Assembly (NCBI RefSeq): GCF_014651895.1
Contig: NZ_BMXT01000001.1
Location: 1,116,001-1,180,000, forward strand
Length of the DNA: 64,000 nucleotides
Source of the DNA: Rhodanobacter panaciterrae
Lineage (GTDB): Bacteria > Pseudomonadota > Gammaproteobacteria > Xanthomonadales > Rhodanobacteraceae
Direction of reading: 5' to 3'
Shown piece after piece: positions 44,850 through 53,392 of this stretch. Below the pieces are notes generated by a model. The model saw only the letters and a program-made list of their open reading frames with translations, made no database searches and had not been told where the DNA came from. Within the stretch, counting starts at the first letter, position 1; the number at the start of each line of letters is the position of its first letter. The position numbers and the translations under genes are program-made.

Positions 44850-45482
44850 ATGAAGCGCATCGGAGTTGGCCTTGCCACACTCGCCTGCCTGTTCACCGCA
44901 CTGGGCGCCACGGCGTTCGCGGCCAGCGGCGTCACCCCGGTATCCGCCAGCGATGATGCGGCGATCAAACTGGCCAGCCAGGTCTGTTCCAGTTGTCACG
45001 GCCCCGGCGGCAACAGCCAGTCGCCCACCTTTCCGCGGCTGGCCGGACAGCAGCAGGCGTACGTGCTGGCCCAGATCAAGGCGTTCAAAAGCGGCGAGCG
45101 CAACGAGCAGGAAGCGCACGATTACATGCTCGGCATGACCACGCTGATCGATGACGCCACCGCCGAATCGCTGGCGCGCTACTTTGCCAGCCAGCCCCCT
45201 CCGAAGGGCATTTCGGGCGATCCGGCGGCGGTGGCGGCCGGCAAGAAAATCTTCGAGCAGGGCATTCCCAGGCAGGTCGTGGCATGTGCCACCTGCCATG
45301 GTGCGCATGCCGAGGGCAACGGCATCTTTCCGCGGCTGGCCGATCAGCACGCGGCCTACATCGTGCGTCAGCTGACGGTGATCCAGCGCAACCTGCGCAA
45401 TTCTCCAGTCATGCACGGCATCATCAAGAACCTCACGCCGGAGGAGATGAATGATGTGGCGGCCTACCTGCAGTCGCTGTGA
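44850..45482 (+). CDS. periplasmic diheme cytochrome c (c4-type)
   Basis: 210 residues from the ATG at 44850 with GGGAG upstream; ATG at 44808 is in frame but worse placed. Signal peptide about 1-25 (AFA-ASG). Two class I cytochrome halves: CSSCH (about 49) with PRLAGQQQAYVLAQIKAFKSGER, and CATCH (about 148) with PRLADQHAAYIVRQL; each has a later Met (YMLGM, SPVMHGI). The tandem c553/c4 layout suits shuttling electrons in the periplasm, here probably between the barrel cytochrome and the bc1 complex or the cbb3 oxidase. It follows the barrel gene by 43 bases. Confidence 0.9.
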   Translation: MKRIGVGLATLACLFTALGATAFAASGVTPVSASDDAAIKLASQVCSSCHGPGGNSQSPTFPRLAGQQQAYVLAQIKAFKSGERNEQEAHDYMLGMTTLIDDATAESLARYFASQPPPKGISGDPAAVAAGKKIFEQGIPRQVVACATCHGAHAEGNGIFPRLADQHAAYIVRQLTVIQRNLRNSPVMHGIIKNLTPEEMNDVAAYLQSL

Positions 45483-45611
45483 CGACGGCAGCCGGCAGTG
45501 ATCGGTTGGCCACAGCCAACCCGTGCTGTGCGGGTTGGCGCGACGACGAGTCCACACACATCAAAGGAATCAGAACTATCCGGGTCAGAGTCACTTACCC
45601 GACACCCTTCT

Positions 45612-47102
45612 TCAGAGCTGGCGCTTCGCCTTCAGTTGCACAAGCACTTTCACAAGACTGCTCTGACCGCCATCGCGTAGATCAGCGAGCGTAGTGGTGA
45701 GCGCAAAATCCGGCCGCAGCCCCACCGACTGAATAGCAAACGGCCGCGTCCGACTAGGCGCAAAGTGATCTCGCGCCAACATGTCGACCAACGCGCCCTC
45801 ATCATGCGCGCCTTCGCCAAGAGTGCCCGCAGGATCGAACACCGAAAAATTGCCGCTGAGCCGCACGGCATAACCAGAGCCAGACAGCGGTGTACCCGGT
45901 TCGCCGTTGAACTCGAAGCCGCCGCCTGCACCAACGGTGCGCTCGCCGACCACAGTGGCGCCCGAGGCCCACAACCAGCTCGCCATGAATTCGCCTGCCG
46001 AGCGCGTGCCGGCGTCGGTCAGCACGACCAGTGGCGCATGGGTGGTGACGTGGCCGCAGCTCGGGTCGGTGTGTTCCTTGGCGAGTTGCACGGTGCCGGC
46101 ATGCTTGCCGGCGAACAGGTCGAGGGTGGCGAGCGACGGTTTGGTGCCGAGCGCATCGGCCAGCAACCACGCTTCGCGGTCGAAGCCGCCGAGATTGCCG
46201 CGCAGGTCCAGCACCAGTACGTCTGCATCGCGGGCCGCGCTGTCGGCTTCGCGGATGACGTTGCGCACCACCGCGCAGTAGCCGGCAAGCATGGCGGTGT
46301 CGTCGCTGGCACCGGGTTGTTTGCTGGCCGCATCGGCAGCGGTCACGAAGGCGTCGTCGTACTGCGGCGCGAACGCACCCATGCGCAGTGTGCCGATGCG
46401 CAGGCCTGCAGCCGTGAAGCGTTGCGGTAGGTCGGCTCGGTTGATCGCGGCGGTCATCGATTTGGCCAGTTCTGCATCCACTGGCTTGTAGTGCAACGTA
46501 ACGGTTTTCGTCTGGCTCTTGGCGTCCTGCAAGTGCAAGGCAACTGCGCCGCCGAGTCCGGCAACGCGATGCACTACCGGCGTGGCGAGCCCAAGCTCCG
46601 TGGCTGCTTCCGCATAACGGCCGCGGCGTTGACCGCCGAAGGTCAGCGTCGCCGCGTGTTGCATCCACGCATGGACGTCCTGGCCGTCGATAGCCAGCAC
46701 CTGATCGCCCTCGGCGACGTGCGCGTTTCCAGCGGTGGCATCGAACACGCGCCAGACGATCACGCTGCCGTCGCTGGCGGTGCGAAACAGCACGCCCAGG
46801 GTTTCGGTTTTTCCCGCCTTGGCGCCGACCAGCGCGACGTGCTGGTCCTGCAGCGCTGCAAGTGCGCGGGTGAGTGCATCGGCGTCGGGAAGGGCAGGTG
46901 CGATGTGATCAGCCGACCAGAAAGCGTGGCCCTGGACCTCGTCCGGAAAGTCGTGGCGGTAGCGTTCCACGTAGCGCAGCGAGGGATAGCTGTGAGTCAC
47001 CTGCGCACGCAGTTGGCTGCCGTCATCGACCTTGGCTGCATATGCACTACCCAGCATGGTCAGTGCGCATAGCGCTGCGATGGTTCGAATCTTCCCCTGC
47101 AT
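45612..47102 (-). CDS. secreted S41-family peptidase
   Basis: 496 residues from the ATG at 47102, with AGGGGA nine bases upstream; a longer frame to 47207 is not needed. Signal peptide about 1-22 (AYA-AKV). A PDZ-like region (about 130-230; VAEGDQVLAIDGQDV) is followed by the S41 core: VLVLDLRGNLGGFDREAWLLADAL (about 310), and DAGTRSAGEFMASWLWASG with the catalytic Ser (about 385). Serine endopeptidase of the C-terminal processing/tricorn-core type, exported to the periplasm. Substrate unknown. Confidence 0.88.
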   Translation of the reverse strand: MQGKIRTIAALCALTMLGSAYAAKVDDGSQLRAQVTHSYPSLRYVERYRHDFPDEVQGHAFWSADHIAPALPDADALTRALAALQDQHVALVGAKAGKTETLGVLFRTASDGSVIVWRVFDATAGNAHVAEGDQVLAIDGQDVHAWMQHAATLTFGGQRRGRYAEAATELGLATPVVHRVAGLGGAVALHLQDAKSQTKTVTLHYKPVDAELAKSMTAAINRADLPQRFTAAGLRIGTLRMGAFAPQYDDAFVTAADAASKQPGASDDTAMLAGYCAVVRNVIREADSAARDADVLVLDLRGNLGGFDREAWLLADALGTKPSLATLDLFAGKHAGTVQLAKEHTDPSCGHVTTHAPLVVLTDAGTRSAGEFMASWLWASGATVVGERTVGAGGGFEFNGEPGTPLSGSGYAVRLSGNFSVFDPAGTLGEGAHDEGALVDMLARDHFAPSRTRPFAIQSVGLRPDFALTTTLADLRDGGQSSLVKVLVQLKAKRQL

Positions 47103-47542
47103 GACGTTCCCCTGGCTGCGTGGTGTCGAGCGCGATGCCTCTGATCGTGCGAGGAAGCATGAAGGCAGAATCATGCCGGGTGTCCTCGATGCGATGGAGT
47201 GTCGCAAGTCATGCCGAAAGCCGCGGTCGGTCCGACATCATTCTTTGAGTTACCCCGAACGAAAATGCAGCGACGCGGTAGCAGGCCATTTGCGTCACTC
47301 AAAGCCGCAAGCCGCCACCACCCACACTCATCTCGAACGTCGTGGATGGCGGTCAGTACCGCGTCGGTTAATCGCCGGGTATCCATTTGCACGATCTACT
47401 CGATCAGAAGGTACTTGTCTTCACGCGCTGCGTTATCTTGAGAGAGTGATTGGCCAGTGCGCGGTTACTTCGCGTTGGGCACGCCCAAGTCACCCCCTGC
47501 CAACGGAAGGTCATCAGCTCATCCCGGACAGTGAGATGCACT
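47103..47542. other. intergenic region between S41 peptidase and the TrxR-like fusion
   Basis: 440 bases, divergent genes on either side. No supported gene: frames here are short and lack ribosome sites. It is less GC-rich towards 47400 and probably contains both promoters. I see no repeat or RNA gene. Confidence 0.45.
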
Positions 47543-49225
47543 ATGCATGACGAGACGCGCAACACGACCGACAGCACGACTGGCCTTGAACCTGATCCTG
47601 ACACCCGCGATGCCCAGCGCTTCCCCCGTCTGGCCGACGAAATGGCCGAACGTGTCGCGGCTTATGGCGAGGTCGAGCAGGTGCCCACCGGTACGGTTCT
47701 GTTTGAACGCGGTCAACGTGGCGCGGATTTCTTTCTGGTGCTGGAAGGCGGCATCGAAATTATCGATCTCGACAGCGATGGCCATCCGCGAACGATCGCC
47801 ACGCATACGCGCCATGGATTCACCGGCGAGCTCGATCACTTCAATCTACGCAGGATCCTGGTATCGGGCTTGACGGTGGCCGATAGCCGTTTGATCCGCA
47901 TTACTCGCGAAAACTTCCGCAGGCTGGTCAGCGCAGAGCCTGACATCGGCGAGATCATCATGCGCGCGTTCATTCTTCGCCGCGTGAGCATCATCCAGCA
48001 GGGTATTGGCGGCGTCGTGTTGATAGGGCCGAGCCATGGCGCTGACACGCTGCGGCTACAGCGATTCCTGGTTCGAAACGGTTACCCGCATCGCCTGATC
48101 GATACGGATCTCGACCCGAAGGCGGCCGGGCTGCTCGACACGTTCGAAGTCCAGCCGCATTTGTTTCCCGTCGTGGTTTCGCCAGACCATCAGATGTGGA
48201 TGAACCCGTCGACGGCGGATCTTGCCGATAGGCTGGGGCTGACCGAATCGCTCGAACCTGGCCACGTCCATGACCTCGCCGTGGTGGGAGCAGGGCCGGC
48301 GGGGCTCGCGGCAGCGGTATATGCCGCCTCCGAAGGCCTGGACACCATCGTGATCGAAGGCATGGCGCCCGGAGGTCAGGCCGGCACGTCGTCGAAGATC
48401 GAGAACTATCTGGGGTTCCCTACCGGCATTTCCGGGCAGGCGCTGGCTGGGCGTGCGCAAATTCAGGCGCAGAAGTTTGGTGCTCGTCTGGCCATCTCAC
48501 GCAACGTGGTGAGCCTTCACTGTGCGTCGCAGCCCTACCAGCTGGAGCTGGATGATGGGCAGCGGGTGACGGCGCGCGCCGTCGTGATCGCGACAGGCGC
48601 GCGCTATCGCAAACTCGATGTGCCCAACTACGACCGCTATGAAGGACAGGGTATTCATTACGCTGCCACGCCGATGGAGGGGAAACTTTGCGCGGGCGAG
48701 GAAGTGGTAGTGGTGGGTGGCGGGAATTCCGCCGGTCAGGCTGCGGTGTTTCTGTCGCGCATCGCCGCGCACGTGCATGTGCTTGTGCGCGCGACGGGTT
48801 TGGCAGCGACCATGTCCGACTATCTCGTTCAACGTATCCATCAATCGCCGCGGATTACCCTGCATACCGAAACGCAGATCGTGGCCCTTGAGGGAGGCGA
48901 CCGGCTGCAACAGGTGACATGGTCCGGGCGGCGCGACGGTTCATCCGAAACCCGGGCAGTCACCAATGTGTTCGTGATGGTCGGCGCCGAGCCGAACACG
49001 GATTGGCTTCATGGCTGTCTCGCACTGGATGCAAAAGGTTTCGTCACTACCGGCGTCGATGGCGACGGCATGCCCACCTCCGTACCGTTCGCTACCAGCA
49101 AGCCCGGCATCTTTGCGGTGGGGGATGTGCGTAGCGGTTCGGTCAAACGGGTGGCGTCCGGTGTCGGCGAAGGGTCGGTGGTGATCCAGGCGGTGCATAA
49201 GTTTCTGAATCCCGAGGCGGGCTAG
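47543..49225 (+). CDS. cNMP-binding domain fused to a thioredoxin-reductase-like flavoprotein
   Basis: 560 residues from the ATG at 47543. Cyclic-nucleotide-binding fold about 20-140 (FLVLEGGIEII; GELDHFNL in place of the usual GELAL/RAA cassette, so ligand binding is uncertain). Then a thioredoxin/glutaredoxin-like segment (about 150-240; LIGPSHGADTLRLQRFLVRNG) without the redox Cys pair. The last part is a TrxB-like FAD/NADPH module (about 250-555) with VVGAGPAGLAAAVYA, GGQAGTSSKIENYLGFP, VVVGGGNSAGQAAVFL and GIFAVGDVRS. The CxxC of true TrxB (CATCDG at 18.5-19.5 kb) is missing: the matching place reads AATPMEGKLC. It therefore probably acts as an NADPH-linked flavoprotein, not a disulfide reductase. 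Divergent from the S41 peptidase gene. Confidence 0.88.
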   Translation: MHDETRNTTDSTTGLEPDPDTRDAQRFPRLADEMAERVAAYGEVEQVPTGTVLFERGQRGADFFLVLEGGIEIIDLDSDGHPRTIATHTRHGFTGELDHFNLRRILVSGLTVADSRLIRITRENFRRLVSAEPDIGEIIMRAFILRRVSIIQQGIGGVVLIGPSHGADTLRLQRFLVRNGYPHRLIDTDLDPKAAGLLDTFEVQPHLFPVVVSPDHQMWMNPSTADLADRLGLTESLEPGHVHDLAVVGAGPAGLAAAVYAASEGLDTIVIEGMAPGGQAGTSSKIENYLGFPTGISGQALAGRAQIQAQKFGARLAISRNVVSLHCASQPYQLELDDGQRVTARAVVIATGARYRKLDVPNYDRYEGQGIHYAATPMEGKLCAGEEVVVVGGGNSAGQAAVFLSRIAAHVHVLVRATGLAATMSDYLVQRIHQSPRITLHTETQIVALEGGDRLQQVTWSGRRDGSSETRAVTNVFVMVGAEPNTDWLHGCLALDAKGFVTTGVDGDGMPTSVPFATSKPGIFAVGDVRSGSVKRVASGVGEGSVVIQAVHKFLNPEAG

Positions 49226-49386
49226 ATTCATCGTCACGCGCTCCTGCTGTCGCTCATCCACCTTTCATCGCAAGAAATCACTCCTTGAGCAGCTTTGGAG
49301 TTTTCGCCACTATGCCCGGGGCGCCCATACAGCCCGGCGCTCAACCGCCATGCCTGCAACCCGCAGCCTTGGCATACAAGGGGGCG

Positions 49387-51156
49387 ATGATGATAAGGAT
49401 GTTGCGTCTGGCCTGCCTGGGCATCTGCGCCTTGCTCGCAAGCCAAGCCTGGGCAGACACCTGCCAATTGAAGGATTACGGCACCTTGCCGGTGGAAATG
49501 GTCGGTGGTCAAGCCACGACCATGGTGAAGATCAACGGGAACGATACGCGCTTCATCCTCGATACCGGGGCTTTCTTCAACACCATGTCGCGTGCCAACG
49601 CGATGTCGCTCGGGCTCAATCTGCGACCTGCGCCATTCGGTTTTCGCATCGGCGGCATTGGCGGCTCGGCGGGCGTCCAGTTCACCCAGGTCAAGGACTT
49701 CAACATCCTCGGTACGTCGCTCCACAATATCGCTTTCATCGTCGGCGGCACGGATACGGGCCATGGCTTGCTCGGCGCCAACCTGCTCGATCTGGTCGAT
49801 CTGGAAATCGATCTGGCACATGGCAAATTGACCCTGCTCAGTGCGGATCACTGCGATAAACAGTCGCTGGCCTATTGGTCCAAGGATGGCAAGTACAACA
49901 TTGCCGACATCGAGCCGGCGGTTAACCAGAACGACCGGCGCACTTTTTTCAGCGTGACGATCAACGGCAAGAAGGTGCGGGCGGTGCTCGATTCAGGGGC
50001 ATCTGCCACCGTGCTCAGTCGTCGCGCCGCCGAGCGGCTCGGCATCGACCTTGCTGCGCCTGAGGTCAAAGCTGGCAGTAGCAGCATCGGCATTGGCGCC
50101 AAGGCGGTCAAGACATGGACGGTACGCATTGATACGTTCTCGGTCGGCACGGAAACCATCCAGCACAGCCAGATGCAGGTGATTGACGGAAACATGGGTG
50201 ACACCGACATGCTGCTTGGCGTGGATTTTCTGCTCGCCCATCACATGTTCATCGCCAACAGCCAGAAGAAAGCCTATTTCACCTACAACGGTGGGCGCGT
50301 GTTTACCTACGCCGACGCGCCGAGCGACAGCGATAAACCCGATGCCGGCGCTGCTGCGGACGACAACGGCGCAACGCCAAAAACCGCGCCCGATTATGCT
50401 TTGCGTGGCGAAGCGGATCTGTCACGCGGCGAACCGAGGGCAGCCGTAGCCGACCTGGATGAGGCGATCCGCATGGCGCCCGATCAAGCCGCTTATTATG
50501 TTGCCCGCGCGCGGGCACGTGTGGCGAACAAGCAGCCGAATGCGGCGCTCGACGATCTGGACAAGTCACTGAGCCTGGATCCGAAGAACGTCGATGCCTT
50601 GCTGCTGCGTGCTGAATTTCGCCTCGTGCACAAGGATCGCGCGGGTGCGACAGTCGACGTGACGGCGGCAAGTGGCTTGGCGCCTGCGGGATCTACGCAG
50701 ACGCGCGTGATTGCCAGCCTGTATATCCAACTCGATCAGCCGGCTGCGGCGCTGCCGATACTCGACGACTGGATTCGCTTGCATGCCAATGATGCCTTGC
50801 TTGGCTCGGTGCTCAACGCGCGCTGCTGGGCGCGTGGCCTGAGCCATCAGATGCTCGACGATGCCTTGAAGGATTGCCGCAAGGCGATCAAGCGCGATGG
50901 CGAAAAGCCGGCCTACCTCGACAGCCTCGGCCTGGTGCAGTTGCGACTGGGGCATTACCCCGAATCGATCACGGCTTACGAGCAGGCCGTCGCGCAATTG
51001 CCGCATTCCGCGTGGACGCGCTATGGCCTTGGCCTGGCGAAAATCCGCAGTGGCCAGACCGACGCGGGCCATGCCGACCTGGTCGCCGCACACGCGCTCG
51101 ATCCGGACATCGAGGCACGTGCCACCAAGTATGGTTTGACCGCGGCGGGGCCATAG
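49387..51156 (+). CDS. exported double retropepsin-like protease with TPR repeats
   Basis: 589 residues from the ATG at 49387 (AAGGGGG upstream). Signal peptide about 1-23 (QAWA-DTC). Two aspartyl protease half-domains: FILDTGAFFNTMS (about 55-67) and AVLDSGASATVLS (about 198-210), each with a later hydrophobic-Gly flap (GLLGANLLDLVDLEID; DMLLGVDFLLAHHMFI). They could form a pseudo-dimeric active site with both Asp intact. From about 330 to 585 run TPR-type helical repeats (DYALRGEADLSRGEPRAAV, DALLLRAEF, AYLDSLGLVQLRLG). Periplasmic proteolysis of an unknown target. Confidence 0.85.
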   Translation: MMIRMLRLACLGICALLASQAWADTCQLKDYGTLPVEMVGGQATTMVKINGNDTRFILDTGAFFNTMSRANAMSLGLNLRPAPFGFRIGGIGGSAGVQFTQVKDFNILGTSLHNIAFIVGGTDTGHGLLGANLLDLVDLEIDLAHGKLTLLSADHCDKQSLAYWSKDGKYNIADIEPAVNQNDRRTFFSVTINGKKVRAVLDSGASATVLSRRAAERLGIDLAAPEVKAGSSSIGIGAKAVKTWTVRIDTFSVGTETIQHSQMQVIDGNMGDTDMLLGVDFLLAHHMFIANSQKKAYFTYNGGRVFTYADAPSDSDKPDAGAAADDNGATPKTAPDYALRGEADLSRGEPRAAVADLDEAIRMAPDQAAYYVARARARVANKQPNAALDDLDKSLSLDPKNVDALLLRAEFRLVHKDRAGATVDVTAASGLAPAGSTQTRVIASLYIQLDQPAAALPILDDWIRLHANDALLGSVLNARCWARGLSHQMLDDALKDCRKAIKRDGEKPAYLDSLGLVQLRLGHYPESITAYEQAVAQLPHSAWTRYGLGLAKIRSGQTDAGHADLVAAHALDPDIEARATKYGLTAAGP

Positions 51157-51223
51157 ATCGCAAGGGAAATATTCCGAGTGCTATCCGGGCCACCTCAATG
51201 GGATCGCCCGGTCCTGAAAACCA

Positions 51224-52495
51224 CTACTTCATCGACAGCCAAGCGAGTGTGGCGATGACCAGCGTTTCGACGCCGGTGCGCAGGGTAGGCTGGATGACTG
51301 GCGCGAATCGTGGGTTGTGGTTGGTCGGCAGGTCGTTGAGTCGGCCGGCTGCTTTTGCTTTCGCATAGACATCCGCATCGGTGCCGCCGACGAACCAGAA
51401 CACCGATGGCACTTTCCACTGTGCGCCGAAGCAGCCGAAGTCTTCACTCGCCGAGGTCGGCAAGGTTTTTTCGACGCGCCCCTCCGGGAAATACTGGCGG
51501 AACGCATCGCCGATTTTCTGATTCGCGTCGGCATCGTTGACGACCAAGGCGTAATGATCCAATTGCGTGATTTCCGGTGGCTTGGGCGCGCCCGACGCGG
51601 CCGCTTCGGCATTGACGATGCGCGTGATCGCGGCAAGCACGCGCTGGCGCACGCCTTCGTCGAAGGTGCGCACATTGAGCTTGATGATCGCCTCGTCGGG
51701 GATCACGTTCTCCTTGGTGCCGGCCTGCAGCGAGCCGATCGTGACCACCGCAGCTTCGGTCGCGGCGAGCTCGCGCGAAACGATCGTCTGCAGGCGCAGC
51801 ACGGTCGACGCGGCCATCACCACCGGATCGATGCTTGCCTGCGGCATCGAGCCGTGCGCGCCGCGACCGAACAGGCGGATCTGCAGACTGTCGCCAGCGG
51901 AAGTAATCACGCCGGCGCGGCCGCTGATGGTGCCGGCCACGCCGACCATCACGTGCTGGCCGAGCACGATGTCGGGCTTCGGGAAGCGCTCGAACAGGCC
52001 GTCGTCGATCATCGCCTGCGCGCCGGTGCCGGTTTCCTCGGCCGGCTGGAATACCGCCATCACGGTGCCACGCCAGTGCTCGCGCGCCTGTGCGAGCAGG
52101 GTGGTCGCGCCGACCAGCCAAGTGACGTGCATATCGTGGCCGCAAGCGTGCATCACCGGCACCGTATGGCCATCCTTGTCCTTCGCCGTGACCTTGCTCG
52201 CGTAGGGCAGACCGGTCGCCTCCGCAACCGGCAACGCGTCCATGTCGGCGCGCAGCATCACGGTCGGGCCGTCGCCGTTGCGTAGCAGGCCGACCACGCC
52301 GGTGCCGCCGACGCCGGTGGTGACTTCGAAACCGGCTTTGCGCAGATGCGTGGCAGCAAGATCGGCCGTGCGTGTCTCCTGCGTCGACAATTCCGGGTGG
52401 GCATGGATGTCGGTGTAGAGCGCTTCGAGATCGGGCAACAGGCTCGGCAGATTCGCCAGCCACGTATCGGAAACACTCGCGTTTTTCGTGTTCAT
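51224..52495 (-). CDS. M20-family amidohydrolase/peptidase
   Basis: 423 residues from the ATG at 52495. Metal-dependent hydrolase with MLRADMDALP, MHACGHDMH (first metal His and Asp), AEETGTGA (catalytic/metal Glu), the dimerisation domain GRGAHGSMPQASIDPV and the late metal-binding region TSASEDFGCF. It belongs to the aminoacylase/IAA-amino-acid hydrolase branch; it removes acyl groups or hydrolyses amides of small molecules. No signal peptide. Single gene. Confidence 0.92.
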   Translation of the reverse strand: MNTKNASVSDTWLANLPSLLPDLEALYTDIHAHPELSTQETRTADLAATHLRKAGFEVTTGVGGTGVVGLLRNGDGPTVMLRADMDALPVAEATGLPYASKVTAKDKDGHTVPVMHACGHDMHVTWLVGATTLLAQAREHWRGTVMAVFQPAEETGTGAQAMIDDGLFERFPKPDIVLGQHVMVGVAGTISGRAGVITSAGDSLQIRLFGRGAHGSMPQASIDPVVMAASTVLRLQTIVSRELAATEAAVVTIGSLQAGTKENVIPDEAIIKLNVRTFDEGVRQRVLAAITRIVNAEAAASGAPKPPEITQLDHYALVVNDADANQKIGDAFRQYFPEGRVEKTLPTSASEDFGCFGAQWKVPSVFWFVGGTDADVYAKAKAAGRLNDLPTNHNPRFAPVIQPTLRTGVETLVIATLAWLSMK

Positions 52496-52799
52496 GCAAA
52501 CCTCACGGCGCAGGCGTGGCGGGACCGTCGGGCCATTCTTCGCACGGACAGTCGGAGTGCATGCTGGAAGGCGACCGGGGACGCTACTGTCTGCCGAAGC
52601 CGGAGGCAATGCAAACCCGCATGGCGTACTGCAACGCGACCAGCCGGACAGCCACTGCGTTCCTCAAATTGCTCTTGCACGATCCTTTCGCTGTGGAGTC
52701 GAAGGCATCACCGAATCGATTGATTATTTCCGACCAGCGTCAATCTGGACCGGCCCAACCTCGGCTACAGTGGAGCTTCACCACGGCCGAGGCTGGATC
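52496..52799. other. intergenic region
   Basis: 304 bases between divergent genes. No supported gene, repeat or RNA. It should contain promoters for both neighbours; GAGG lies about eight bases before the ATG at 52800. Confidence 0.45.
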
Positions 52800-53213
52800 A
52801 TGAGCAAAGACAAATCGCATAAAAAGGACAAGTCGAAAAAGCACGACCTGTTTTCGTTGATGCTGGAACAGAGTGAAGTCTTCAGGGACATGGTGGCGCA
52901 CTTTCAGAGTGCCTGGACGCCGAAAGTGTTCGTGCGCGGTAGTGTTGTGGCAACCGACACGGCTCCGGCTTCGGAGGCAGCTGTTGCAAAGAAGCCGGCT
53001 CGGGCTGCCAAGCCGGCGAAAAAACCTGTCACGAAGAAGGTCGCTCCGGTGAAGAATGCCGTGGCCGCACCAGCTGCGAAGAAGCCAGCCATCGCAACAA
53101 AGAAGAAGAGTGCGAAGGCTTCAGGTGCGAAGGGCTCCACGCCTGTCGAGGCAAAGAAGAGCACGGTCAAGGCAGCCAAGCGTCCGGCGAAGAAAGGCTC
53201 GCCGAAGAAATAG
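52800..53213 (+). CDS. Lys/Ala-rich basic protein, histone-H1-like tail
   Basis: 137 residues. The first 20 are charged (SKDKSHKKDKSKK), then a short helical core (about 16-45; HDLFSLMLEQSEVFRDMVAHFQ), and from about 55 to the end a low-complexity Lys/Ala/Pro tail of KKPA, KKVA and AKK repeats. Such tails bind DNA or polyanions (compare AlgP/histone-like and phasin-like proteins). The core does not match a family I can name. Cytoplasmic. An in-frame extension upstream lacks support. Confidence 0.7.
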   Translation: MSKDKSHKKDKSKKHDLFSLMLEQSEVFRDMVAHFQSAWTPKVFVRGSVVATDTAPASEAAVAKKPARAAKPAKKPVTKKVAPVKNAVAAPAAKKPAIATKKKSAKASGAKGSTPVEAKKSTVKAAKRPAKKGSPKK

Positions 53214-53293
53214 CCGGCTTGCTCACTCGGAGATACGCAACTTGTTGCTGTCTGCGGGCGATCTGCTGAAGCTGTTTGCGGACTCTTGTCCCA

Positions 53294-53335
53294 ACCATGG
53301 GATCAGCCCGACCTCGGTCGAGTTGATCCCATGGT
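53294..53335. repeat. nested palindrome downstream of the basic-protein gene
   Basis: Arms ACCATGGGATCA (53294-53305) and TGATCCCATGGT (53324-53335) pair perfectly, with an inner CGACC/GGTCG hairpin. It lies between convergent genes (stops at 53213 and 53393). It could end transcription from both sides, but has no T-run. Confidence 0.6.
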
Positions 53336-53392
53336 CCGACCCCATAGGGTTGAGGAGATCGGACGTGGAGAAGCGCTTTCCGGAAGAACGGG

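Noticed and set aside
47171-47392. 73-codon minus-strand frame upstream of the TrxR-like fusion
   Set aside because: No ribosome site or recognisable domain; could be a remnant, but nothing supports expression.
47543-49225. Calling this gene a second thioredoxin reductase
   Set aside because: The redox CxxC is absent and two extra domains are fused, so the name would mislead; true TrxB is at 18562-19524.
50941-50960. Possible CRISPR-like or tandem DNA repeats in the TPR-coding region
   Set aside because: Similarity is at the protein repeat level only; no regular DNA repeat-spacer pattern occurs anywhere in the window.
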